Assembly: GCA_021824145.1 (NCBI GenBank)
Contig: JAKALM010000009.1
Coordinates: 89,331-153,330 of the forward strand
Direction: 5' to 3'
Length of the DNA: 64,000 nt
From: Bacteroidota bacterium
GTDB lineage: Bacteria; Bacteroidota; Ignavibacteria; Ignavibacteriales; Ignavibacteriaceae
Shown: positions 48,955 through 57,846 of the stretch, piece after piece
Layout of the letters: every line of letters starts with the position of its first letter
How positions within the stretch are numbered: position 1 is the first letter of the stretch
Program-made: the position numbers and the translations under genes
Notes under the pieces: model-generated
What the model was told of the DNA's origin: nothing
The model's database searches: none
Seen by the model: only the letters and a program-made list of their open reading frames with translations

Positions 48955-50282
48955 CTTGTTTCAACAATTTCTTCATTTACAAGTTTTGCATAAAGGTCAT
49001 AGTCATTATAATCTGTAATTTCTACATTAAAAAAGTTACCTTCAACCAAATGAGAATTTAAATTTTCCAAATCATTTTTAGGAATTAAAATCTCTCCGTC
49101 AACCTCCGGCGCATCTCTGTAGGATCTACCTATATAATATTCACCTTCGCTGCTTTCTATTAATACCTTTAATTTTTTACCAATTAGATTTTTATTATTT
49201 TCATATGATATTCCCCTCTGCAATTCCATTAAAGTTTCTTTTCGTTTCAGCTTGGTTTCTTCAGCTATCGGGTCGCCTAAAATATAGCTTGATGTATTTT
49301 CTTCAACCGAAAATGTGAAAACTCCGATACGATCAAATTTTGTTTCTTCAACAAAACTGCAAAGTTCTTCAAAATCTTTTTCTGTTTCGTTTGGGTACCC
49401 GACAATAAATGTCGTTCTAATTGTAATATCGGGAATTCTATTTCGCAGCTTGCTTATAAGTTCTCTGGTTCGCTGTGCAGTAACTCCTCTTCTCATCGAT
49501 TTAAGAACACTGTCAGAGATATGCTGAAGCGGAATGTCAATATATTTACAAATTTTTGGATTGCTAGCAATTGTTTCAATTACATCATCTGGGAAATGCG
49601 AAGGATAAGCATACATTAATCTTATCCATTCAACTCCATCAATTTTACTTAATTCGTTTAACAAATCTGATAAAACTCTCCTGCCATAAATATCAATGCC
49701 GTAATCTGTAGTATCCTGTGCAATTAAAATTAATTCTTTTGAATTATTTTTCACAAGGAACTCTGCTTCTTTAACTAATTCTTCAATTGGTTTTGAATTA
49801 TGCTTTCCGCGCATAATTGGTATTGCGCAAAATGAGCAAGGATGATCGCAGCCTTCTGAAATTTTTAGATAGGCAGTATGAGATGGTGTGGTTAAAAATC
49901 TCTCTCCTAATAAATTGTATTTAAGTTCTCCGCCTAATTCCTTTAAAATACCTTCATATTTTTCAGTACCGAAATAAGCATCCACTTCTGGAATTTCTTT
50001 TTGAAGCTCGGATAAATATCTTTCCGAAAGACAACCGGCAACAATTACTTTATTTATTTTACCTTGTTGTTTTAAATTAACCGCTTCTAAAATTGTGTTG
50101 ATAGATTCTTCTCTGGCGGCTTCAATAAATCCGCAAGTATTTATTATTACTGTATCAGCATCGTTCGGATTATTAATCAAATCAAAATTATTCACTTTGA
50201 TTTGATTCATTAATCTTTCTGAATCAACAGTGTTTTTTGAACATCCTAAAGTTATTACGCTTATTTTATCTTTTTTATTCAT
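48951..50282 (-). CDS. rimO: Ribosomal protein S12 methylthiotransferase
   Basis: 443 residues. Radical-SAM enzyme adding a methylthio group to Asp of ribosomal protein S12. The N-terminal MTTase domain has LGCSKNTVDSERLM and TCGFIEAAREE with the three cluster cysteines; the radical-SAM core has CDHPCSFC. A TRAM domain closes the chain (about 375-443). RimO rather than MiaB is shown by the SKN-DSE N-terminus and the AIPIMRGKHNSKPIE segment. Downstream cdsA partner lies 11 bases before it. Confidence 0.96.
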   Translation of the reverse strand: MNKKDKISVITLGCSKNTVDSERLMNQIKVNNFDLINNPNDADTVIINTCGFIEAAREESINTILEAVNLKQQGKINKVIVAGCLSERYLSELQKEIPEVDAYFGTEKYEGILKELGGELKYNLLGERFLTTPSHTAYLKISEGCDHPCSFCAIPIMRGKHNSKPIEELVKEAEFLVKNNSKELILIAQDTTDYGIDIYGRRVLSDLLNELSKIDGVEWIRLMYAYPSHFPDDVIETIASNPKICKYIDIPLQHISDSVLKSMRRGVTAQRTRELISKLRNRIPDITIRTTFIVGYPNETEKDFEELCSFVEETKFDRIGVFTFSVEENTSSYILGDPIAEETKLKRKETLMELQRGISYENNKNLIGKKLKVLIESSEGEYYIGRSYRDAPEVDGEILIPKNDLENLNSHLVEGNFFNVEITDYNDYDLYAKLVNEEIVETR

Positions 50283-50293
50283 TCAAAAATTAA

Positions 50294-51115
50294 TTACGAA
50301 ATATATTTCAAATAAAGCAGTACAACTGGCGCAGTATATAGAAGCGAATCAAACCTGTCAAAAATTCCACCATGCCCTGGAATTAAATTGGAAGAATCTT
50401 TTACTCCGGCATCTCTTTTAATTAACGATTCTATTAAGTCTCCAAGCTGCCCAATCGTTCCAACAATAACTCCAAATACTATTACAGAACTCCATGACAA
50501 AAATCCTAATATCACTGACTTTAATAAAATCATAGATATTATGGCAAAAATAAAGCCAAAAATAGCGCCTTCCCAACTTTTGTTTGGACTTACACGCGGG
50601 AAAAGTTTATGTTTTCCTAAAGATGTTCCACCAAAAAACGCAGCTGAATCGCAAACCCAAATAGAAATGAAAATTGCTATAATTATGTAACCGCCTCGCG
50701 AATACAAATAGCCGATGGCTGGATAAAATTCTCTAATTCCTATTAAAGAACTTGCAAACAAACCAATATAAAAAATTCCCAGTAATGTTGAGCCGATATT
50801 CATAATAGCGGAATTTTTATTTCTGAATAGTTCTATTAATGTCAGAACTATCATTAAGAATAAAAGGAAGGAATAAGTATCGAATATATAATTGTACTGA
50901 TTAATTAAGAGTATAATTAATGCAATAAAACCAATCCAAAGATTGGTGTGCGCTCCTTTAATTTTTACTAGATTAGAAAATTCATAAAAAGAAATCAGAG
51001 CAATTGCTAAAACGAATGAGAAGAAGAAAAAGCTTCCTATATAGCTTACAATTAAAATTAAAGGTATTGTAATAATTGAAACAAGAACTCTCTTCGCCGT
51101 ATTTTCAAGCCGCAT
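50294..51115 (-). CDS. cdsA: Phosphatidate cytidylyltransferase
   Basis: 273 residues with about seven or eight membrane helices. Makes CDP-diacylglycerol from phosphatidic acid and CTP, the branch point of phospholipid synthesis. The family signature is in the C-terminal region: GQLGDLIESLIKRDAGVKDS followed by PGHGGIFDRFDSL. Its ATG overlaps the upstream DUF2007 gene stop by one base. Confidence 0.96.
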   Translation of the reverse strand: MRLENTAKRVLVSIITIPLILIVSYIGSFFFFSFVLAIALISFYEFSNLVKIKGAHTNLWIGFIALIILLINQYNYIFDTYSFLLFLMIVLTLIELFRNKNSAIMNIGSTLLGIFYIGLFASSLIGIREFYPAIGYLYSRGGYIIIAIFISIWVCDSAAFFGGTSLGKHKLFPRVSPNKSWEGAIFGFIFAIISMILLKSVILGFLSWSSVIVFGVIVGTIGQLGDLIESLIKRDAGVKDSSNLIPGHGGIFDRFDSLLYTAPVVLLYLKYIS

Positions 51116-51468
51116 TATTTCTCTTCTTCCTGTTCTGGTGGCTGATTTTTAATATGCTCAATAAAATTTAATGCGCTTTGAACATCTTCTTTATGCACAA
51201 GAAGCTTTACAACTGAAAAATCTCCAGGTGCAGGGAAATTTCTATCCTTCTGAGATAAAACAGCCGCCTGAATTCCAGCTCCAATTAAATTATCTCTAAG
51301 CATCTCAACTTCATATTCTAAATTTGAAGTAAATACAACTTCCCAGCCTTCTTCTCCCCAATCTTCTGGCCTAACATAAAATTCCTCGCTAACTAAAGCG
51401 GTTCCGCAATCGGGACATTTTGTTATCCCTTCAACGTATTCATAATTACAATTTGGACATATTGGCAT
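51115..51468 (-). CDS. Zinc-ribbon DUF2007 protein
   Basis: 117 residues. An N-terminal zinc ribbon with CPNC and CPDCGTALV is followed by a DUF2007-type domain (about 43-105, WEVVFTSNLEYEVEMLRDNL, VVKLLVHKEDVQSAL). The domain is often annotated as putative signal transduction and its function is unknown. AGGAGAAAG precedes the ATG. It sits between a CPBP protease and cdsA, all within a few bases, pointing to an envelope-linked operon. Confidence 0.8.
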   Translation of the reverse strand: MPICPNCNYEYVEGITKCPDCGTALVSEEFYVRPEDWGEEGWEVVFTSNLEYEVEMLRDNLIGAGIQAAVLSQKDRNFPAPGDFSVVKLLVHKEDVQSALNFIEHIKNQPPEQEEEK

Positions 51469-51476
51469 ACTTTCTC

Positions 51477-52451
51477 CTACTGATTGTTTGTACGAGAATA
51501 ATATCTTTTAATGAAAAATATAATCACACCAAATAATGCAGTCAAGCCCAGCATAATTACTATAGAAGAAGAAAGATTAAAATTTTTAGTTATTTCAGTA
51601 TTTATAACATCATCATTCCCATAAATAAAATAAAAAATAATAGCCAAAAAATTATTAAAGAAATGAAGCGATATGGGAACAAAAATAGAGTTGCTTGTGT
51701 ACGCTGCAAATCCGAAATATAATCCTAACACTATTAATGGAATTAATCCGTAAGGATTAAAGTGATATAATCCGAAAAATATAGCAGTAATTAACGCAGC
51801 CCAAAATGGTTTAATTTTAAACTCAAAGCTTTTTTGGATAAAACCACGGAACATAGTTTCTTCACAAATTGCTGGAACAACAGAAACAACAATAACAACA
51901 AGAATGGTATCAAAAATTGATTTTGAGGAAAGAAGGCTCCCGTATGTTTTATCAACCATATCATTGATTTTATCTAGAAAAGTTTTAAAAGTTCTTAAAA
52001 GCGATGAATTTGCTGACCATAAATCAATAAAATAATTTTGTATTGAAAGATAATACTGAATAAGCGGCGTAAGAACGATAATCCCGAGTGAAAAAAGTAA
52101 AATTTCTTCCCATTTGGGAATTTTAAATCTTATAATATGCCCTACATCTTCATAAAAAACTTTTGAGAAAATTAAAGCCGGCAATAGAATAAATAAAATT
52201 TGCCCGGCAATTGTCATCAATCTTAAACCATTAACCGGCGCATCATTTATGTTAAATCCAAAAATTAATAAAGTTAGAATTCCGCCAACAATTTGGTACA
52301 AGAAAAATCCTCCGAATAAACCAATCAAAGCTATTGTAATTGGAGAAATACGAGGCAGGTTATTATTCCTCATCGGCTCAAAATTGTTTCTATCATGAGG
52401 CTCTTCTGTATGAGGTTCTTTTAAATTTGGATTGTTATTTTGTTCTTCCAT
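51477..52451 (-). CDS. CPBP family intramembrane protease
   Basis: 324 residues with an acidic/polar N-tail and about eight membrane helices. The Rce1/CPBP catalytic motifs are complete: EETMFRG near residue 194, FFGLYHF and ISLHFFNN. The family includes prenyl-protein processing and bacteriocin-immunity enzymes; its substrate here is unknown. Lies 8 bases upstream of the DUF2007 gene. Confidence 0.9.
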   Translation of the reverse strand: MEEQNNNPNLKEPHTEEPHDRNNFEPMRNNNLPRISPITIALIGLFGGFFLYQIVGGILTLLIFGFNINDAPVNGLRLMTIAGQILFILLPALIFSKVFYEDVGHIIRFKIPKWEEILLFSLGIIVLTPLIQYYLSIQNYFIDLWSANSSLLRTFKTFLDKINDMVDKTYGSLLSSKSIFDTILVVIVVSVVPAICEETMFRGFIQKSFEFKIKPFWAALITAIFFGLYHFNPYGLIPLIVLGLYFGFAAYTSNSIFVPISLHFFNNFLAIIFYFIYGNDDVINTEITKNFNLSSSIVIMLGLTALFGVIIFFIKRYYSRTNNQ

Positions 52452-52571
52452 ATAATGTGAAAATAAAAAAAAGTATAAATATTTCCTATCTAAGTTTGCT
52501 CTAATTTATTAGCCGAAATATAATCCTTAAAATAAATCTTACTCTTGCTTTAAACAAGTTAATCAATTTTT

Positions 52572-53357
52572 TTAGTTTACTTTCGAAGTCATTTCCCCTG
52601 CCAAACCTTCATATTTTGTTAAAACTCCGTCAATAGATCCTATTACAACTTTTGTTTTAACTTTTACTGGTATTCTTAAATTGTCATCAGTCAGCCAAAC
52701 ATAAATACTTCCCTCGCTTTTAAACAATCCGCCTTTTTTAATAATTGGCTCTACAACAATGCAATTAAATGTTCCGGCTGGAACAGAAGTTTGTTCTTTA
52801 CCAAGATACTTTACATCTAAAGTATAAACAGAATCTTTATAAAAATTTTCAAGTTGAATATAATCACCATATTTTAATTTTGAAAAGTTTAAAGTTCGTG
52901 CATAATATAGTGCAGAAACTATATCGTTCACATATTTTGGAATTTTATATTCACCGCCGCTAGTTTTTGCTTTTCCATTTCTTTGATCAAAAAAAGCTGA
53001 GAAATCTCTGCTGTAGCTTCCTTCCCTTATGTGCTGTTCAAATCTCCAAGGAAATAAACCTTGAACATCAACATAAGTTTCATAATGATCTCTTACTTTA
53101 TAAATCCAATCAAAACTTGGTACTGAGTTTACATCAAAAGTAATATTATATGCTTCACGGCCAGAAATTCTTCTTATTCTTGGAACAGCCATTACTGCAA
53201 CTCCTGCAGTTACAAATCCATACTTCACATCAAAAGTTAATTTTTCACCTACTTTAAAAGCTTTATTATCAATAGTTCTGAATTCAGATGAACTTTGCCC
53301 CTTAGTTAAAATTGATAATGAAATAATTATTATGATCAACAAACTTTTTTTAGACAT
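52572..53357 (-). CDS. DUF3108 domain-containing exported protein
   Basis: 261 residues with a signal peptide (about 1-20). The segment FKVGEKLTFDVKYGFVTAGVAVM and the later LDVKYLGKEQTSVPAGTFNCIVVEPII and IYVWLTDDNLRIPVKVK match DUF3108, a periplasmic beta-rich fold of unknown role often near LPS or lipoprotein genes. The start overlaps the end of the GT9 gene by 8 bases, with GGAG before its ATG. Confidence 0.88.
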   Translation of the reverse strand: MSKKSLLIIIIISLSILTKGQSSSEFRTIDNKAFKVGEKLTFDVKYGFVTAGVAVMAVPRIRRISGREAYNITFDVNSVPSFDWIYKVRDHYETYVDVQGLFPWRFEQHIREGSYSRDFSAFFDQRNGKAKTSGGEYKIPKYVNDIVSALYYARTLNFSKLKYGDYIQLENFYKDSVYTLDVKYLGKEQTSVPAGTFNCIVVEPIIKKGGLFKSEGSIYVWLTDDNLRIPVKVKTKVVIGSIDGVLTKYEGLAGEMTSKVN

Positions 53358-54405
53358 CTATTTCTCCATTGTTAAGAATAAGTTGATATGCTTTTTTTAA
53401 CTGATTAAAAACCTCTTCGGGTTTAATACTGCTCATACAATCAAGTTCTTTGCATTGTTTTTTTGTGCAGTTTGAACAATTAATTTGCGGTGTAAAGATA
53501 AATTTCCTCTTTGTATAAGGGCCCCATCTTTGCGGCAAACAAGATGTTATTTTAGGATAAAAACCAATTACATATTTTCCAAGTGCTGCGGCAATGTGTA
53601 GTGGTCCTGTTGAATTAGAAATGAAAATATCGCATTTATCAATTAATGCAATTAATTCAGAAAGACTGAACTTCCCAGAAAAATTTTTTATTTCGCTAGT
53701 AACTTCAAGCTGTTTGCAGATTGAAATCTCATTGCTATTTCCCGTAATTATTATAGTTAAATCCGTTTGGGATGATATAAGCTTTACTAGTTTTTGGAAA
53801 TTATCGATAGGCCAATCAACTGCGCTACCACCGCTGCCTGGATGAATAATTACAATCGGTTTTTCTACAGAAATATTTTCTTCAGCAAAAAATTTTTCTA
53901 TCGAATTTTTACTTTCAACAGTTGGAGCTAAATTAAATTCTATATTTTCCTGATTAACTTCTTCATTAATTCCAAATACTTTTAACATACTTATATTGAA
54001 TTCCAGTTCATGCTTCTCTGCAAATTTTCTATGTTCGTAAACTTTTTTATTGAATAAAAATGAATACCATCTGTAACCTGTACCTATTCTAGATTTTATA
54101 TTCGAAAAAAATATTATTAACGCTGTAATAAAAGTTGGATAAACAATAATTGAAGAATCAAATTTATACTTTAATATTTCCTTTATATTCTCTTTAAACA
54201 AAATTTTGCCATTTTTTTCTTTTAAAACAATAACTTGATCAATATAAGGATTTTGTAATGCCAAACAATTAGTATATTCTTTTAATAGGAATGTAACTTT
54301 GCATTGTGGAAAATATTTTTTTACTATTCTTGCAACAGGCAAAGATAGTATAACATCTCCTATTCTATCAGTTCTTACAATTAAAAGATTTTTTGGCTGC
54401 ATCAT
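53350..54405 (-). CDS. Glycosyltransferase family 9 (heptosyltransferase-like), second copy
   Basis: 351 residues. GT9 signature RTDRIGDVILSLPVARIVKKYFP, the GSGGSAVDWPIDNFQKL nucleotide site, and SNSTGPLHIAAALGKYVIGFYP. The C-terminal Cys set (NCSNCTKKQCKELDCM) resembles that of the other GT9 gene at 20785. Probably adds a sugar to LPS core. Its ATG overlaps the DNA glycosylase stop (ATGA), and two adjacent ATG codons make the exact start uncertain by one residue. Confidence 0.9.
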   Translation of the reverse strand: MMQPKNLLIVRTDRIGDVILSLPVARIVKKYFPQCKVTFLLKEYTNCLALQNPYIDQVIVLKEKNGKILFKENIKEILKYKFDSSIIVYPTFITALIIFFSNIKSRIGTGYRWYSFLFNKKVYEHRKFAEKHELEFNISMLKVFGINEEVNQENIEFNLAPTVESKNSIEKFFAEENISVEKPIVIIHPGSGGSAVDWPIDNFQKLVKLISSQTDLTIIITGNSNEISICKQLEVTSEIKNFSGKFSLSELIALIDKCDIFISNSTGPLHIAAALGKYVIGFYPKITSCLPQRWGPYTKRKFIFTPQINCSNCTKKQCKELDCMSSIKPEEVFNQLKKAYQLILNNGEIDV

Positions 54406-55016
54406 TTTCTTGAAACGTACGGATTGTCTTTAATATAAAAACGCCAAGGTAAATCAACAGACTTCTTTATACCGATTCTTTTAGAAATAACAACCTTATG
54501 TTTGTCTATTAAAGGTTGATCTACTAAATAAATTTCATCACCAGTTAAGTCAATTCCATAATGCTTTTTATTTATTGACATTGCTTGGCAAACTTTTCCT
54601 GGACCGCTTGTTAAATTATATTTTTCTTTTTCATTTAACAAATTTCTGCCAAATCGATTTTTAATCATTGAAGATATTCCTTCAATTGGTTCAATTGCTC
54701 TAATTAATATTGCGGTACCTTTTCCTGCTTCGCCGGTTACTACATTACAACAATAATGATTTCCGTATGTGAAATAAACATACAAATAACCGCCGGCATT
54801 AAACATAATTTCGTTTCTTTTTGTCTTTCCAATAAATGTATGTGCGGCTTCATCAAAAGAGCCATCATAAGCTTCTACCTCAACGATCCTGCCAGATAAA
54901 ATTTTCCCTTTTTCTTTTTTTACTAGCAGTTTGCCTAAAAGCTCATTTGCAACAAGCAAAAGATCGCGTGTATAAAATTGCCGATCTAATTTTTTTTGCT
55001 TTTCTTTTTGTTTCAT
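54402..55016 (-). CDS. DNA-3-methyladenine glycosylase (AAG/Mpg type)
   Basis: 204 residues. Removes alkylated purines from DNA by base excision. The catalytic Glu lies in GRIVEVEAYDG, and FTYGNHYCCNVV and LTSGPGKVCQAMSI are family signatures. The eukaryote-like AAG family is common in Bacteroidota. Start ATG follows a gap of 44 bases from the TPR gene upstream; its stop overlaps the GT9 start. Confidence 0.95.
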   Translation of the reverse strand: MKQKEKQKKLDRQFYTRDLLLVANELLGKLLVKKEKGKILSGRIVEVEAYDGSFDEAAHTFIGKTKRNEIMFNAGGYLYVYFTYGNHYCCNVVTGEAGKGTAILIRAIEPIEGISSMIKNRFGRNLLNEKEKYNLTSGPGKVCQAMSINKKHYGIDLTGDEIYLVDQPLIDKHKVVISKRIGIKKSVDLPWRFYIKDNPYVSRK

Positions 55017-55060
55017 CTTAAAATTGAAAAGATGTGGGATGAAGTGATAGTTTAATAAAA

Positions 55061-55762
55061 TTATAATTCAAGTTCGGATTTGAGTTCTGAAATTTTTTGG
55101 CTATAATATTTAGCTTTCTGAGGCTCTTTTATAATAAGCTTTTCATATACTTTAATAGCTTCATTCTTTTCACCTTGCGCCGAATAAATTTTTGCAAGTG
55201 TTTCAGAAACAATCAAATTATCGCTCGGGAAATTATCTATTAAAGATTCTGCTAAATTATTTTCCCCATTAAAATCAGAAATTTTAACATTATTATTTTC
55301 CTCACCAACTTTATTAAGGTTATTATTAATTGATTGAACCGCATTTTTTATATTTTCTTCTTCAAATAATTTTGGTTCAAAGTCATCATATTGGTCAGGT
55401 TGAGAAAGAAAACTTGCTTTTGTGCTTTTCTGAAAAAATGTTCTTTGCTTTTTTATGTTTTCAAGTTCTCTTAAATAAAAATCGTAAGTTTTTTTCGAAT
55501 GTATTAAATCGCTTCCCTTTTTTATAAATTTTAATGCAGCTGAATAGTTACCTATTAATATGTTTGCTTTGCCAAGTAGTATATAAGCGGAAGGATAATT
55601 TGGATAAACTTCAATACCTTTTGTTAGAATCTCTATTGCTTTTTCTAAGTTATTATTCTCAATCTCCGTATTTGCCATTTTAGCAAATAACGGAGATTTA
55701 TTATTGTACTCATAAATTAAATTTACTTTTTCATCAAATATTTCTGTTGACGATTTAGCCAC
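55061..55762 (-). CDS. Tetratricopeptide repeat protein
   Basis: 233 residues from a GTG start, 9 bases after the family 2 glycosyltransferase stop. TPR units near 25-90 (AKMANTEIENNNLEKAIEILTKGIEVYPNYPSAYILLGKA) and near 170-225 (AKIYSAQGEKNEAIKVYEKLIIKEPQKAKYYSQKIS) flank a low-complexity linker. No signal peptide, so probably cytoplasmic. Likely a scaffold partner of the glycosyltransferase encoded upstream; partner unknown. Confidence 0.8.
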   Translation of the reverse strand: MAKSSTEIFDEKVNLIYEYNNKSPLFAKMANTEIENNNLEKAIEILTKGIEVYPNYPSAYILLGKANILIGNYSAALKFIKKGSDLIHSKKTYDFYLRELENIKKQRTFFQKSTKASFLSQPDQYDDFEPKLFEEENIKNAVQSINNNLNKVGEENNNVKISDFNGENNLAESLIDNFPSDNLIVSETLAKIYSAQGEKNEAIKVYEKLIIKEPQKAKYYSQKISELKSELEL

Positions 55763-55771
55763 AGTTAGAAC

Positions 55772-57223
55772 CTAGGTTTTTGAAAAAGCATGCTTAATTG
55801 AAGTCAATGAAACAAATGAAAATCCTAAGAAAAATAGGATTTGAAATGGAAGTGCAGCAATTTCAAGAAAATAAATTGATGAAGCTACACCAATCAAACA
55901 ATAAATTGCCATAATAAGTTCTACATAGACAGAAAGTCCGAGTTTTTTACTTCTATATTTTTTACCAATCCATGAATCTTTATTATCAACTACTTTAAAT
56001 TTAGGTGTTCTAACGAATTCACTTTTTCTATTTAAAAGACCTTCAAAAACAGCGCGAGAATTATTAACTGCAAATCCCATGCTTCCAGCCATAAATAATG
56101 GGAAAAGAACTATTTTCTTTCGCCAATCCGTTCGAATATCTTTTTGTGAATATAAATAAAACATAAATGAGCTGACAAAAGCTAAAACAAACATTGACAT
56201 CACAGCAAAATATGCTTGATGCGGACCGCTGTTCTTAATAAAAATTAAAGGTACATTCAAAATTGCTGCGAGTAATATAAACGGGAAAACAATATTATTT
56301 GTCAAGTGAAATGTTGATTGAAGTTTTACACGAAATGGAATTTTTGCTTTCCACACTAATGGAAGAATCTTCTTCGCAGTTTCAATTGCGCCTTTTGTCC
56401 ATCTAAATTGTTGAGACTTTAGTGCATTTATTTCGGATGGTAATTCCGCTGGCGAAGTAAAATCTTTTAAGAAAACGAACCTCCAACCATTCAATTGAGC
56501 ACGATAACTTAAGTCCAAATCTTCAGTTAATGTATCGCCATCCCAATTGCCAGCATCTTCAATACATGATCTTCTCCAAACTCCGCCAGTTCCATTAAAG
56601 TTGATAAAAAATCCAGCTTTATTTCTAACTGTCTGTTCAATAACAAAATGGCCATCAAGCGCTAAAGCCTGGGCTTTAGTTAAAATTGAATAATCGCCGT
56701 TTATATGTTCCCATCTTGTTTGAACCATTCCAACTTTTTCATCAGTGAAAAATGAAAGAGTCTTTTTCAAAAATTCTTTTTGTGGAATAAAATCGGCATC
56801 AAATATTGCAATAAATTCACCTTTGGCTAATTTCATTCCTTCTTTTAGTGCGCCGGCTTTAAATCCTTCACGATTGCTTCTTCTTACATGTTTTATATCG
56901 AACCCTTCTTTTTTTCTTTCTTCAACAATTCTTGCTGTAATGCCTACGGTCTCGTCCGTTGAGTCATCAAGAACTTGAATTTCCATTTTATCTTTTGGGT
57001 AATCAATATCACAAACTGCATTGATAATTCTCTCAACTACATATTGTTCGTTATATAAAGGAAGTTGAATTGTTACCATTGCGTTTGGTTCAAAATTTTC
57101 TTTCGGAGTATGCTTTACATTCCGATATTTGTTGTAATAGAATATCATTATAAATCCATGCAAACCAAACACAAATAGAATGAAGAGAGAAACAAAATAA
57201 GATATCAGAACCACGTTATCCAT
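55772..57223 (-). CDS. Family 2 glycosyltransferase, cellulose synthase-like
   Basis: 483 residues. One N-terminal membrane helix, a GT-A catalytic domain (about 45-290) and four C-terminal helices. Processive-type motifs are complete: Asp in LDDSTDET, FDADF, TEDLDLS and QQFRW. Enzymes of this kind add sugars to a lipid or build beta-linked polymers at the cytoplasmic face. The absence of a PilZ domain and of bcsB/bcsC argues against cellulose itself. AAGGATT lies upstream. It follows lptE by 30 bases in the same direction. Confidence 0.92.
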   Translation of the reverse strand: MDNVVLISYFVSLFILFVFGLHGFIMIFYYNKYRNVKHTPKENFEPNAMVTIQLPLYNEQYVVERIINAVCDIDYPKDKMEIQVLDDSTDETVGITARIVEERKKEGFDIKHVRRSNREGFKAGALKEGMKLAKGEFIAIFDADFIPQKEFLKKTLSFFTDEKVGMVQTRWEHINGDYSILTKAQALALDGHFVIEQTVRNKAGFFINFNGTGGVWRRSCIEDAGNWDGDTLTEDLDLSYRAQLNGWRFVFLKDFTSPAELPSEINALKSQQFRWTKGAIETAKKILPLVWKAKIPFRVKLQSTFHLTNNIVFPFILLAAILNVPLIFIKNSGPHQAYFAVMSMFVLAFVSSFMFYLYSQKDIRTDWRKKIVLFPLFMAGSMGFAVNNSRAVFEGLLNRKSEFVRTPKFKVVDNKDSWIGKKYRSKKLGLSVYVELIMAIYCLIGVASSIYFLEIAALPFQILFFLGFSFVSLTSIKHAFSKT

Positions 57224-57253
57224 TTTTATATGAATCCTTAAATTAATTTTAAA

Positions 57254-57769
57254 TTACCAACCCGAAACTGTTTCGAGAAGGATATCATCAGTTATATGAT
57301 CTATCGCTGTCTCGATAGCGTTTCTTCTTAAAGTTATGCTGCCACCTGATGGGTAGTCACCATAATTTGAAAAACTTTTTTCGTAAACCGTTTTTTTCTT
57401 TACTAAATCTCTATAAGTTACTTGAACTGTAATTGTTATTCTTCTCGAAGTTACATTTTCACCAGCCGCAACAACCACAGGGGCATCAGTCAAAGAAGTT
57501 ATAACACAATCAAGTGTTGCATCTGCATTTGATTTATTTGCAACTCTTAAAGTATTGTCATCAATAAATTTTTGTGTAAGTTTATTCGTAAAAATGTCGC
57601 TTAAGCCAGGTTCTCCAGATCCACTTCTATCAAGTGATGGTGCGATCCAAATTGTTTTGAGATAATTTGGAACCGAAGCTCCTGTAAAAGAATAAACACA
57701 GCACCCTCCAAAATTAATCATGGCTGTAATGATAAACAAGAGAATAACTTTATCATGTGCTTTATGCAT
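57254..57769 (-). CDS. lptE: LptE-family LPS assembly lipoprotein
   Basis: 171 residues from the ATG at 57769; a GTG nine codons upstream (57796) is possible and neither has a ribosome site. Lipoprotein-like signal with GGC (cysteine near 30), then YSFTGASVPNYLKTIWI, the Bacteroidota LptE pattern, followed by LSDIFTNKLTQKFIDDNTL and YRDLVKKKTVYEKSFSNYGDYP. It would plug LptD and help place LPS in the outer leaflet. Lies 77 bases downstream of a sigma-54 activator gene (50 if GTG is used) and upstream of a glycosyltransferase. Confidence 0.82.
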   Translation of the reverse strand: MHKAHDKVILLFIITAMINFGGCCVYSFTGASVPNYLKTIWIAPSLDRSGSGEPGLSDIFTNKLTQKFIDDNTLRVANKSNADATLDCVITSLTDAPVVVAAGENVTSRRITITVQVTYRDLVKKKTVYEKSFSNYGDYPSGGSITLRRNAIETAIDHITDDILLETVSGW

Positions 57770-57846
57770 AATTATGAATTTTTTGATTTTGTTCACTACA
57801 TTAATATTGTTAATAATTGTTAAGAATTGGTTAAAAATTTAAGCTT

